Shown here piece by piece: positions 20,801-30,299 of a DNA stretch of 64,000 bases. The stretch is from the NCBI RefSeq assembly GCF_019175285.1, contig NC_056527.1:112781571-112845570 (forward strand), read 5' to 3'. Under the pieces are notes generated by a model. It saw nothing but the letters and a program-made list of their open reading frames with translations, did not search any database and was not told the DNA's origin. This DNA is from Sceloporus undulatus (Eukaryota > Chordata > Lepidosauria > Squamata > Phrynosomatidae). Within the stretch, counting starts at the first letter, position 1. Each line of letters opens with the position of its first letter. The translations under genes and the position numbers were made by a program.

Positions 20801-23800
20801 GAGCAGCTCTTAAAATTACAGAGTTGGAAGGTCCTCAAATGGTCATCCAACCCCTGCTGGCATAAGAATTAACAGGGGAATCATCCCTGCCAGGTGTTTA
20901 AAAACTTCCAAGCTCTCTTTAAAACCCTCTCATGAGGGAGAGTTGCTGTTATATTTATTTATTCCCTGCTTCCCCCCCCCCCCCCAAAAAACCTGGGACT
21001 CAACATGAAGTTGTCAAAAAGCCCTTTTTGTTTGTGTGTGTGCATGTAGGTAACTTCAAGTCCCCTGAAGATTTATGGTGGCTGTATGAATTTCAAAGGG
21101 TTCTCATAGCCAAGGAAAATTCAGAGGTGCCAGTTTTGCCAGTTCCTTCCTCTGAAACATAGTCTGGAGCACCTGGTATTCTTTGGAGGTCTCCCATCCT
21201 CCCTAACTGTTAGAAAATTCCTTCTATTGTTTAGCTGCAACCTACTTTCTTGTGATTTCTTGATTCTTCTCTTCAGTATCTGTATGGCAACATCCGGAGG
21301 TACACTCTGCACCTTGACTACACCCTCAACCTGGTCCCCAAGGCCAAGCCATTCATTTACCCTGCAGTCATTGAATGTGATGTTCCAGATGTTGGTGAGT
21401 TTACTATGGAGCTTATCACATGAAGGACATTGGGAGTTTATCCTGTGAATATCCCAGAAAAATCACATAATTACGCAAAATGATTTTACATGATGTCACA
21501 CAAACCCTGCTATTAAAGTGGCCATAAAGAAGCATTAATGCGCCTCTTTTAACTTTTGGGATTTCAGCGACAATGCATTTCTGATACATTTTATTTGTGT
21601 AATTGTGTGTGATAATCCTTCACACAATTCCTTGCCATTTTCACTTTATTTGTGGGATGCTTTAAAATGCACTTAAATCTCTCTTTAATGCCCAAACCTT
21701 AACTGTTTTTTATCTCTTGCTGTGCACCGCTGTGATCCTTGGAATAGCGGTATATAAATAAAATTTTTATTTATTATTATTATTATTAAAATTAGCCCCC
21801 AAATTTGTGATAAATTCCAGACAGGTAGAGAGAGAGATAGAGAATGTGCAAGCTATAAACTCCTCTCCTCCTCCCTTGTTTGCATTTTTTTTTTTCCTGC
21901 CACAGATCAGTGGGACCAAAGAGTTGCAGTCCAAAAAGTTAGGAATCAGTAGTTGCTATTTTCTTATTCATCAAAGGATTTTTACTGCAACCAAACCAAT
22001 TGAAACTTTTAGCACTATGAATTATTATGATTATTATTAATTTTATTTATAAATCCTGCTCTTGAGTGATTGAACGATTACAACATAAGTAAAACATACA
22101 AAACAGTCAACTGGGAGGAAGATGGCTTCTTCCATAGAAGGAGGTTAAGGGGAAGCCATAATTAGAAATAGCTTCTAAACATGTGTTGTGTTGCTATGTG
22201 CTTTCAAGTAGTTTCTGACTTATGGCAGCCTTAAGGGTTTTCTGGGGCTGAGTATCTGACTTGCCCAAAGTTACCAATAGTTTTCACGACTGAACGAGAA
22301 ATTGAACCCTGATCTCCAGAGTCATAAGTCTAACCTGCACTGCAGAAATAATGCAGTTTTACACGCTTTAATTGCCATGACTCAGTGTTATGGAATTCTG
22401 GGATTTGTACTTTTGTGAAATATTTAGCCTTCTCTTTCAGAGATACCATAACAAATGGCAAAGCCCAGGATCCTGGAGAATGGTAGTTAAAGGGATGTCA
22501 CATGGCATTTTTTCTGCAGTGTAGATTACACTGCTGCAGTCCAACATTCAAACCGCTTTATCACATAGGCTTTCTGTTAAAACACAATATAACTTTTTCC
22601 CTTTCTTGTCTTCTACTAACACCGTTAGTTCTTCCAACCTTCGAGGGCTTCTGTGACACAGGAAGGATTGGTTTAATAATGTACCGTGGAAATCTGGATC
22701 GTTACTGGCTCCCATATGTGGGCAACATGCGAGTGACAAGCGAACTGATTGTATCACAGAACTACACTGTCCAGGATAATGCCAACTACTACTATCTGTC
22801 AGTACCCTTCTTGGCAGTTGGCTTGGCATATCAGGTAGGTATGGGGTGAGACATGCCTGCAGCCATTTTGGTCTTGTGTGAATAAACTCCCCTACAAGAA
22901 CTGAACTGTACATGTGTGTGTGTGTGTGTGTGTCTGTTGCAGGATATTTCTCTCCAGGGACTGACAGCTCGACTTGACTTTAGCCTGAGGGACAACAAGA
23001 CACTGGCGACGGCTGTAGCATTTCCCTTTGCCTGCATTTTCCCCATGGGAAAACTGCTTGGTGAGTGCAGTCACAAAGACACATCAAGATGCTAAAATGT
23101 GATACTGGTTTGTTGAAAAGCCTGATGCATTTCTGCCTGTAGCTATCTGAAGACCTCCTTCAGAGAACTGCACAAAGAATGCATAGATGTTCTTCAGGAG
23201 CTATACAAATAATGTCATTTATATTCTTTGTGTAGTCTCCTGAAGATGGGCTTAAAATATCCATACAGGCCAAAAATGTGTCAGGCCTCTTAGCTAATTA
23301 ATATCACTCTGAAGAATCTTTTAAAAATATGTATATTTATTACAAATGAATGTGTAACAATTAAGGTGACAAGAAAGGCATAAACAAGAATTGAACATAA
23401 TGAAGTAGAAAGTTAAAAGAAAAAAGGAGTAAGTAAGGATGCTGACAAAGAGGATTATAGAGATGAAGGCGCTATACATGCTGGCGGATAGGGCACCCCC
23501 GTCACGTGCTAGGGGTTGGCCAAGGGTGCACCACCCATATTGACCTCACCCCTTGCACATGACGGGGCATCAAAATGGCAGCGCCCTGTACACACGGGTG
23601 CTGCCATTTTGACGTAACGGACACTTAGCATCCACACGTCCTGGCGCGTTTGTGATGCCGCAAGTATGCTATTGGAGGCTGCGGCTTCCCCATGGAGCAA
23701 ACCAGGGTGGTGGAAGACCGTCCTTTTTGGGTGGTCTGTATCCCACCAAAGTCTATAGCAAAGAACTTTAATGATACTTTAAACTGCATTAAAGCCTCTT

Positions 23801-26800
23801 ACACGCCTAAGAATCTTGAGATGCATTTCTCTGTTTCATGAGATTTCTTGGAAGGTTTCTGGTTTTTGTTCTGTATTTATGAGTGAAGTGGAATTATAGG
23901 CCCCATACAGACAGGCCAAAATAAAGCTGCTTCAGGTCACTTTGAAGGTATGCTGTTTAAATGATGCATGCGTCCTAAGAGTCTGGAAGCCGCGCCAAAA
24001 CCACAATCTAGTCCTAAGGACTGGAGCACAGCTTTGGCGCAGCTTTCCGGACTCTTAGGATGCATGCATCATTTAAACAGCATACCTCCAAAGTGACCTG
24101 AAGCAGCTTTATTTTTGGCAGTGTGTATGGGGCCATAGTTTCCTCTGCGTATATTTGTGAAAAGAGGGAGGCTTATATGACATAGCAGAAGTGGTTTATA
24201 ACCTGGCTTTGCCATAACACTTTACTAAAATGCGACACCTAGGAGGAATGGGCTGTTTGTTCTTCCTGTTGTTGTGTACCTTCAAGTCATTTCTAACTTA
24301 TGGCAACCCTAAGGCAAATCTTTCAAAGGGTTTCCAGGGCTGAGAGTATGTGACTCGTCCAAGGTCACCCAGTGGTTTCCATAGCAGGGGATTGAATCCT
24401 GATCTCCATTCGTAGTCTAGCACTCAAATCACTACACCACAATGGCTGTTTGACACCCACCTAATAGTCTATTTTCTGAGTGCTAGTCTTATTTAAAACC
24501 CTGTAATAAATAAATTTGTCTTAGAGTTGCTATAAGCTGGAAATGACTTGAAGGCAGACAACAACAAACAACAGGGATAGAAATATTTTAATAAGCTATT
24601 CCAGTCAAAGGAAATACTGTGGGCCTTCACCTGAAAGCTAGGCCAGGATGGACACTCTGGACTTACATGGCTTCTCTTTTTTGATTAGTATGCCTTCCCA
24701 ATGGAACCATGACTGCCACAGTCCTCAGCCTGGACACCAAACCATCCTTGGACCCTAGGAATACCCACCTACGAGACCAGAACTGTGGGCCAGTTGCAGC
24801 TGATGAATCCAGGGCTCTCTTCTCTTTCCCTGTGACCTCTTGTGGCACCACAAGAAGGGTAAGTAGAACTTTTGAGGAAGTGGGAGTAATATGTAGCTTT
24901 GTCTGTTGCACATAAGTTAATGGATTGTTTCATAATTCAAGAGTTGAGAGCTGTTGCTGTGAAGATGTTCCAGAATGTCTTTCTTGGACTATCCTCAGCT
25001 ACATCTTTCCAATTTGTTCTGGTCAATTTAGAAGCCATTGAGCTGTTCTAAGGAACATACGATTGAAACCCACCAGAGAATACCTTCTCTTCTCTTAAAA
25101 GTTCTAGATCTTGCTCTTCAGATCGGTATGGGCAACTACCAGTGGTTGGGGGCTACATAGTTCCCCGTTTCTGGAAGTCTAGTTTACTTTTATGGTTGCC
25201 AGAGCAGGCTCTGTGATTTCAACTCCCAAACCTGAGACCAAGGAATGGCCCCTTGTGATGTCACAGTGAGTAGGCCATGCCAGTCTCTGGAGTACTTTGA
25301 GAAAGGCTATCTTGGCCAATGACATTCCTAGTTACCAGTGATAGAGCAACACCTTCCCTTGCCTTTCTTTCCCACCTTTGTACAGTTTGAAGGCAACTAC
25401 TTGGTGTATGAGAACGAAGTGACCTTCAGGAGAGAGATGATTCCAGAAGCCAGCCCCGTCATTACCAGGGACTCCCAATACAAGTAAGGCTGTGCATTGA
25501 GCACCTTTCAAGTGGGTTGGTTCTTTTGGTTGAGAGCAGATGAATAGAGCAGCTGATGACTTCCAAAGATGGCTTCCCAAAGTCACTATTGTTTGTCTCT
25601 TTCTCTCTAGGCTGACTCTGCGCTGTCGTTACCCTCTCAATGAGACGCTCAATGTGTTAGCCCAGAGACTGCAGGGGGAGATGGGTACCCCTGTGCCCTA
25701 TGTCCTTGGTCTTAGAGGTAATGCTAGCATGTGCTAAAGACTCAGAGTTTGGAAATGTTGATCTTTGTGGGGACTACCACTCTTAGAAATCCAACACCTG
25801 GCATATGCTCAAACTGCAGAGTTTGGGAATGTCCATCTTGTGGGGGATGACCATGGCCAGAAATCCACCAGCCAGCCCCATTCAATCAATAGAACTTACA
25901 GCAATGGCAGTTTACTGAGACTTCATCCGCATTGCAGAAATAATGCAGTTTGACACCACTGCCATGGTTCAATGCTATGAAATTCTGTGGTTTGTAGTTA
26001 TGTGAGATATTTGGCTTTCTCTATGAGAATGCTGTGGTGCCACAACATACTACAAATCCCATAATCGCATAGGATGGAATTATCACAGTTAAAGTGGTGT
26101 GAAATGGCATTTTTTCCAGTAGTGCAGATTAGACCTGAGTCAATCCACTTGTAATGTTACATTCCCAATCACTTTCTTTCTGGGGTTTCATTGTAGCATA
26201 TCAGCAGAAGAGATCTGCAGATCACCAGAATGTGTCACAGACAGGAGCTGCTCATGTGTCAGCAGGTAAGGTCTTGTCTTTTTTTTCTTTCTTTCCAAAA
26301 TGAAGAGAAACCATTTGCACAAGGCATCTCATCTCTAGTCTCCAACCACCACAAATGGGACTGCATGTGCTGGGGGTGATGGGGGAATGGTTTAGCACCT
26401 TTGGGTAGAAAGCCAAGTCATCTTCCTCATATCAACTTGAGCTCTTTGTTGGAGTTGTGCTTCCATGTACCATTACATGAATGAGCTTGAGATTTTAGTA
26501 TAAATTGTTAAGGAACAATCCAAGACACTGAACTCAAATATCCATTAAAATGGAAGCTGCTACTAGAATACAGTGCCAATAACTTCCCCTTATTGTTCAT
26601 GCTGGTTGGAGCTGATGGGAGCTGGGGCTGATGGGACCTGTCCCTGAAAGCACCTGGAGACATACCTCTGTGTATCTTATTCCCTGAACAGACAGTACTG
26701 AGCTATACGGATAAATAATGGAACTTGGGGCAGTGCAGGATTCTGTGTTGTTATATCAGAGCTGGAAAAAGTGATTTGCTTGGATTACAGCTCCCAAAAT

Positions 26801-27275
26801 CCCCAGCCTGCATGACCAGCATGCTGGCTTGAGGATTCTGGGAATTATAGTTCGAACAAGCATCTTTCCCTAGCGGTATTCTCAACACTGAGTAAAGAAC
26901 CTTTCCTCAAACTCACTTTGTTTTTGTTTTTGTTTTTTAATTTTTAATTTTATAATACGAACATATAAAACACATCAAATAACATACTCAAACTCACTCT
27001 GTGACATTGGGTCAGTTGTGCACTCTCAGCCTGACATACTTCACAGGGTTGTTGTGTGGACTACAGGGAAATGGGGGAGAAGAGTCATGGGTGCCACCTT
27101 TTACTCCATGATGTAATAGCAGTCAATCAGTGTAGCTCATAAATAAATATATGTTTCCTCTCTTGCAGGAGCAGCTGAGAAAATATGGCTCTGGCTTCCA
27201 GCATTTGGTATGGCTTTCTCTTGGGCAGCTGCGATGGTTGGAGTATTCTCGCCTGTCAGGTTACATGGCTGTTAA
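8220..27275 (+). CDS. ZPAX: ZPAX-type egg envelope glycoprotein, 19 coding exons, complete
   Basis: A secreted then membrane-anchored oocyte protein that should be part of the egg coat. Coding exons: 8220-8242, 10357-10415, 10902-10994, 12421-12548, 13664-13807, 14491-14565, 15731-15901, 16560-16656, 17473-17699, 18794-18947, 19588-19796, 21277-21394, 22629-22834, 22943-23060, 24689-24858, 25386-25483, 25611-25717, 26197-26265, 27169-27275. All junctions are GT/AG and the phase is continuous, giving 790 residues. Residues 1-24 form a signal peptide, about 28-600 a Cys-containing ectodomain with ZP-N-like repeats and many N-glycosylation sites, about 608-732 a ZP-N domain, about 738-740 a basic QKR, and about 761-782 a membrane segment. 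Repeats and tRNA-Met fill the introns. The similarity pattern (ECRGRYFW, FLGCSV, NGTM..SCGTTR) fits ZPAX better than ZP2 as I recall them. A ZP-C domain was not found. Confidence 0.8.
8815..9030 (+). repeat. 5S-rRNA-derived SINE
   Basis: The head follows 5S rRNA (CAGATCCTGTCTGAAC, GGATGGGAGAC, CAGGTGCTGTGGGCT) and the tail is the same Bov-B-like end as the Sauria SINE (ATGAAATTCATGGGGTTGCC). Other copies: 20185-20415, 27605-27900, 54355-54585 (plus); 6633-6725, 10022-10229, 11650-11770, 21030-21205 (minus). These are not 5S genes: the RNA ends early and is fused to the LINE tail. Confidence 0.8.
9230..10020. other. ZPAX intron 1, no gene seen
   Basis: AT-rich sequence with a reversed CORE-SINE/MIR-like piece near 9525-9640 (CTTCACAACAACCCTACAAGG) and decayed DNA-element ends. 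No exon candidate. Confidence 0.4.
11770..12335 (-). repeat. L2-type LINE 3' end
   Basis: After an (AAT)n run at 11771-11801 and the reversed 3' UTR (ATCCCGCCCTTCCAGTGATC), a minus-strand frame at 11975-12334 encodes the last part of a LINE reverse transcriptase [42 protein letters not shown]. The element is truncated at its 5' end and lies antisense in ZPAX intron 3. Confidence 0.75.
12896..13321. repeat. Foldback sequence with a chance 141-codon frame
   Basis: In ZPAX intron 4, TATACAATGG at 13128-13137 opens an arm whose inverted copy lies at 13243-13270 (ATTTTTTCCTATTCCATTG), with further weaker pairing outward. A 141-codon frame runs through it but is low-complexity in composition and has no known domain. 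I read it as a decayed inverted-repeat element. Confidence 0.45.
14972..15044 (-). tRNA. tRNA-Met, elongator (anticodon CAU)
   Basis: 73 nt on the minus strand with discriminator A. The acceptor stem GCCTTCT/AGAGGGC pairs fully with one G:U, the anticodon loop is CTCATAA, and the T arm is CTGAG/CTCAG. TTAGCGCAGTAGGCAGCGCG matches the vertebrate elongator Met D arm. TTTT follows about 6 bases downstream. It lies antisense in ZPAX intron 6, directly after a Sauria SINE. Confidence 0.93.
15170..15315 (+). repeat. CR1-L3/L2-like LINE 3' end with (AAT)n tail
   Basis: Contains TTTAGATTGTAAGCCTGAGGG, then the short inverted pair ACAGCGCTGTGTAAATTTACAGCGCT and AATAAAGG followed by (AAT)n. The same end occurs at 27740-27800 (plus) and 49825-49990 (minus). 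Confidence 0.6.
15960..16290 (-). repeat. Unclassified interspersed repeat, shared with 48755-49065
   Basis: In reverse complement it shares several blocks with PFAS intron 13: GTATTCTGGTCCCAAA, a GCAACACTG block, a TGTGCC(A/T)CCTGCC-like block and TAGTGACCTCAGAG. Length is about 300 bp; no coding part. Confidence 0.5.
16830..17470. other. ZPAX intron 8, AT-rich, with (CA)n
   Basis: No gene is seen. A (CA)11 run at about 17411-17434 ends some 40 bases before the exon 9 acceptor at 17472. Confidence 0.5.
18182..18480 (+). repeat. tRNA-Ala-headed SINE, decayed
   Basis: The head (TGTAGTTCAGTAGTAGAGCC, anticodon-like TTTGCAT, GATTCAATC) resembles tRNA-Ala but several stems are broken and no T-run follows. 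The body with CTAGTCCAATGGTTTCAGT resembles the tail of an Ala-tRNA SINE common in squamates. It is not a gene. Confidence 0.55.
18515..18650. repeat. hAT-like palindromic MITE
   Basis: Inverted ends CCAAACTTTGGTCCTCCAG and CTGGAGGACCAAAGTTT flank a short body. Related elements: 8390-8525 and 61075-61205. Confidence 0.6.
19420..19530. repeat. Penelope-associated-type repeat
   Basis: Contains GGCCATGTTCTAGAAGAG and GCATCTGTGGTTGGCATCTT, the same family and orientation as 3435-3560. It lies about 55 bases before ZPAX exon 11. Confidence 0.45.
21690..21800 (+). repeat. L2-like 3' end with (ATT)n tail
   Basis: GCTGTGATCCTTGGAATAGC then GTATATAAATAAAATTTTTATT and ATT repeats. It is a retroposon tail in ZPAX intron 12. 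Confidence 0.5.
22913..22932 (+). repeat. (TG)10 microsatellite at ZPAX exon 14 acceptor
   Basis: Ten TG units are followed by TCTGTTGCAG, the exon 14 acceptor, so the repeat takes the place of most of the pyrimidine tract. Confidence 0.85.
23475..23765. mobile_element. GC-rich non-autonomous element
   Basis: A CpG-rich island within AT-rich intron 14 of ZPAX. It contains an inverted pair around CAAAATGGCAGC / GCTGCCATTTTG (about 23572-23613) and GTCACGTGC. No reading frame of note. Its texture resembles the element at 29797-30275. Confidence 0.45.
23899..24134. mobile_element. Foldback MITE (GGCCCCATA termini), intact form
   Basis: A 236-bp near-perfect palindrome starting GGCCCCATACAGACAGGCC and ending GTGTGTATGGGGCC, arms matching over about 100 bp. 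Same family as 7417-7698. ATA occurs on both sides. It lies in ZPAX intron 14 and would form a long hairpin in the pre-mRNA. Confidence 0.8.
24265..24580. repeat. Sauria SINE, minus copy then plus tail
   Basis: A minus-strand copy runs to about 24450. A plus-strand tail (GGAAATGACTTGAAGGCAGA, then CAACAA units) is at 24520-24575. Confidence 0.65.
24689..25717 (+). other. ZPAX: ZPAX exons 15-17: ZP-N domain
   Basis: These three exons encode about 125 residues beginning VCLPNGTM, with C, CGP, SCGTTRRF, an NYLVYENEVTF strand and LTLRCRYPLNET. This is the N-terminal half of a ZP module, which drives polymerisation. In the usual protein about 130-150 residues of ZP-C would follow. Here the next exon encodes a short hydrophilic linker instead. 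Confidence 0.7.
26197..27275 (+). other. ZPAX: ZPAX exons 18-19: linker, basic site, membrane anchor, stop
   Basis: Exon 18 encodes a linker with QQKRS, a weak furin-like site. Exon 19 encodes IWLWLPAFGMAFSWAAAM and onward, a hydrophobic stretch of about 22 residues, then a short tail VRLHGC and TAA at 27273-27275. The anchor and basic site are what one expects after a ZP module. Confidence 0.7.
26266..27168. other. ZPAX intron 18, searched for missing exons
   Basis: The stretch holds a foldback DNA-element remnant (about 26760-26880) and a MIR-like SINE near 27000-27075. No frame with flanking AG and GT resembles a ZP-C domain. Confidence 0.5.
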
Positions 27276-27279
27276 AGAC

Positions 27280-27285
27280 AATAAA
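27280..27285 (+). terminator. ZPAX: Candidate ZPAX poly(A) signal
   Basis: AATAAA begins five bases after the stop codon, inside an A-rich run. It would give a very short 3' UTR. No better signal is seen in the next few hundred bases except those inside retroposon ends near 27780. Confidence 0.45.
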
Positions 27286-27604
27286 AAAAAAATCTTCAAA
27301 TATTTTCCATGTCTAACTTCACTTGAGTATTTAAATATTTGAAGTCCAGCAGGCACAGCAGCCTTGTTGAGGTCTCTTGTTGGACTGGACATTAATGATT
27401 GGCAAGAGTCACAGAACATTCAGCCCATATTCTGGCTATGCTGGTTGGGGAGATCTGGGAGCTGCAGCCCCAGGAAGTAACTTTGCTGAGCTTTGGCTGT
27501 GGCTTAGTTTTCAACAAGGTAAGAATAAAACCCTCCCTGGATATAGAAAGATTAGCATGTCAAGGAACAAAAAGGCTAGGCTGGATGTCGTGCCCCCCCC
27601 CCCC

Positions 27605-27900
27605 CACAAGACAGGCACCAGATCCCATCTGATATTGGAAGCCAAGCAGGGTCGCCCCTAGTTAGTACTTGAATGAGAGACCACCAATAAATTTCAGGTG
27701 CTAGTACATCAGAGGAAGCAACTGGAAAAAACAGTTGTATAGATTGTATGTACAGCGCTGTGTAAATTTACAGCGCTTCATAAATAAAGGTTAATAATAA
27801 TAAATAATACTCCTGAGCACTCCTGCCCTAAGAAAATCCTAAGAAATTCATGCAGTTGCCATAAATTGACAACAGGACTTGAAAGCACCTACATACATAC
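27605..27900 (+). repeat. 5S-type SINE with a LINE 3' end nested in it
   Basis: The 5S head starts at about 27605 and the SINE body resumes after about 27805 with the tail TAAGAAATTCATGCAGTTGCC. Between 27740 and 27805 lies the retroposon end ACAGCGCTGTGTAAATTT with AAT tail. The SINE is therefore older. Confidence 0.65.
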
Positions 27901-28429
27901 ACATAGTGGTTAGTGCAAGGAATCTCCCTCCACCACTATTTTGTCAAATATTTTGTTGGTTAAGACACTACCAGTGAAGTGGGAAAGTCCCAATGGGAGT
28001 CAAGCAGCCCTAATGCAAAATGCAATTTTATAGATCAGAATTCTGTATCTTATACCAAGCAAGAATTGCAGGATGCAAGCCTTTCCCCTTAAAAATACTG
28101 ACCATGATACACATTCTCCCTGCCTAGGTGAAGGGCCACAGTTACAATATCCAGTCTTAATTGTGAGGTGGGAATCTTGCTGCTTTCCAGATGTTCACCA
28201 TAAGGTGAGCCTATCATGGGGCTTTCTTGGCAAAATTTGTTCAGAGAAGGTTTGCCATTGCCTTCCCCTGAGGCTAATGTGACTTGCCCAAGGTCACCCA
28301 ATATCTTTCCATGCCAAGCTGGGAATCGAACCCTGGTCTCCAGAGTCATAGTCCAATACTCAAGCTGCTACGCCATGCTGGCAGCAATTGTCAGTCACCC
28401 TAGCAATCATAGCCAATAGTGGGGGGATG

Positions 28430-29390
28430 CTGGGAATTGCAATCAAACAACATCTTCAAGGCCACATGATGTTCACTCCTGCCTTAAAAGTTGACATGCA
28501 AGGGGAAAAAGAAGAATATTTAAAGTGGCAGAAAATGGATTAGATTAAGAGATAAGCCCACAAGAGTAAGTGAAAAAGCATAGTTTTTCACAGCTCACAA
28601 CTAGCTCTTGAAAGTTAATCCCGAGAATCCCCTAATAATTGTGGTGGCCATGCTTATCAGGGGATTCTGGGACTTGTAGGCAAAAAAGAATTAACTTTCT
28701 CAAGCTATACATAGTTCCAATCTTTTGCCCATCTGTTCCTCCTTTTTATAAGCAGTGAAGACACTGAGTCCCCAAATTGTTACACACCAGATTATTGTAC
28801 TATTGCAGTGGCCTGCAATACTTTGCCTAACCTATTTGACTTTGGAAGTCTACCAGGCAGAGGGTGCCCACTGAATATTGTAGGATAGCGTAATCTAGTT
28901 TCCTCACACTCTCTCGTCCTTGACCAAAGCATTTTTGCTGCTCTGACGTGAAGAGGGGTGGCTCCACATTGTGCCATGGAGAAATTCATGCTGAGTGAGC
29001 AGATGTTTTGCTGGAAAAGGTTTTTGTGCACATCTTTTTTGTTGTTGCTATGAGCTGCCAAGTCAACTTGGACTTATTTTGACTTTATGAATGGGAAACC
29101 TCCCAAAGTGCCAGTCATCAAGTGCCCTGCTGAGGTCTTACAAAATTAGGCCCATGGCTTCCTTTACTGAATCAATCTGTAATGTGGTCCTCCTGGTCTG
29201 TGTTTGCTATGGAATTAAATTGATTTAATACTGAATCTCTCTCTCTCTTGAATTCATTTGGAACTGTAATTCAGATAAGTTGACAGTTAGGGTTACTAGA
29301 TTGGATCTGAGGAAAGGGCTTGTCTAACTTTCATCTTTAACAGACATTGGAGAACACAAATACTGTAAAACATCAAGTGGGACAAAGGCA
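28430..29390. other. Intergenic, no gene seen
   Basis: Unique-looking AT-rich sequence between ZPAX and PFAS with a decayed foldback element near 28590-28710 (GAATCCCCTAATAATTG / ATCAGGGGATTC). I see no supported exon. Confidence 0.4.
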
Positions 29391-29394
29391 CAAT

Positions 29395-29600
29395 GAGCCC
29401 TTGGGTTTTGGTTCCAGGACACCACCGCTGATACCAAAATTTGTGGATGTTCAAGTCCCATTAAATACAGTGGATAGTAAAATGGTGTCTCATATAAAGT
29501 GGCAGAATTAAGGTTTGGAATTTATATATTTCTTGAATGCTTTCAAGCTGTGGATGCTTGAATCCATGAATAAAGAATCCGTGGATATGGCAGGCCAACA
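29395..29600 (-). repeat. Tigger/pogo-like MITE
   Basis: Same family as 2711-2955: GGTTCCAGGACACC, ATTAAATACAGTGG and a final AATCCGTGGATATGGCAGG. Confidence 0.55.
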
Positions 29601-29796
29601 TTACTTGTCCTCTTTCACCTTCCAAACCTCAACTTTTAGCCTTAGCTGTCTCCCCCAACTTAGGACATCATCAAGACACAAGCTTTCATGGACCACAGCC
29701 ACAGTTTAGGAAATCACTTTTTCGGACTACAGTTCCCAGAAATCCCTTAGCCAACTCTAGCTCCAGCTACAACCTAGAAGAAACGGATCTTTGGCC

Positions 29797-30275
29797 TGTT
29801 ACATATGGGCCTAAAAGTATGCGCTCTGCGCGTACTAGGGTTAGAAAGGGGCGTCACTTCCTGGTGCCCTCAACCCTAGCATGTTCGGAGTGTGCACAAA
29901 ATGGCGGCGGCAGTTCCACACGGCCGCATCGCCTCCAAACGAGGCGGCGCAGCTGTGATGTCTTTGCACCGTGTGAGGGGTTTGCGTCACTGGGCGCAGC
30001 GTTTACATGGCTGCGTCCAGCAACGCAGAGGAGAAAGGGGCCAAGTGGCCCCTTTCTCCTCCTCCCTGCTGTCGCTGGGTGTCCTTGGGGCTTGAAGCCC
30101 CAAGGACACCCCTTTCCAGGCTGCGGGGAAGCGGCCTTTTGCCGCTTCCCTGCGGCCAGGAAAGAGGCGGATCGGGGCCTCAGAGGCTGCTGGTCTGGCA
30201 GCTGAGGCCCTGATACAGCGGGGAAAGGGGCGGGTGCAGGCCGCCCCAAACGGGCGATCTGTAACCCACCTTTGA
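29797..30275. mobile_element. GC-rich element with four serial hairpins
   Basis: Ends GTTACATATGGGCC and, reversed, GTTACAGATCGCCC match at 11 of 14 positions, which suggests a DNA transposon. Inside, perfect or near-perfect inverted repeats follow each other: 30029-30060 (15-bp arms), 30077-30111 (17-bp arms), 30126-30150 (10-bp arms) and about 30175-30212 (9-bp arms). Long frames on both strands come from the low stop-codon density of GC-rich DNA. A CpG-island promoter is the other reading, but I see no exon. Confidence 0.5.
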
Positions 30276-30299
30276 TATTTTATTTTTTACTCTGCCCCT

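Noticed and set aside
29819-30249. Long frames on both strands suggesting a gene
   Set aside because: Frames are open because the patch is GC-rich and self-complementary; no known domain and no splice sites.
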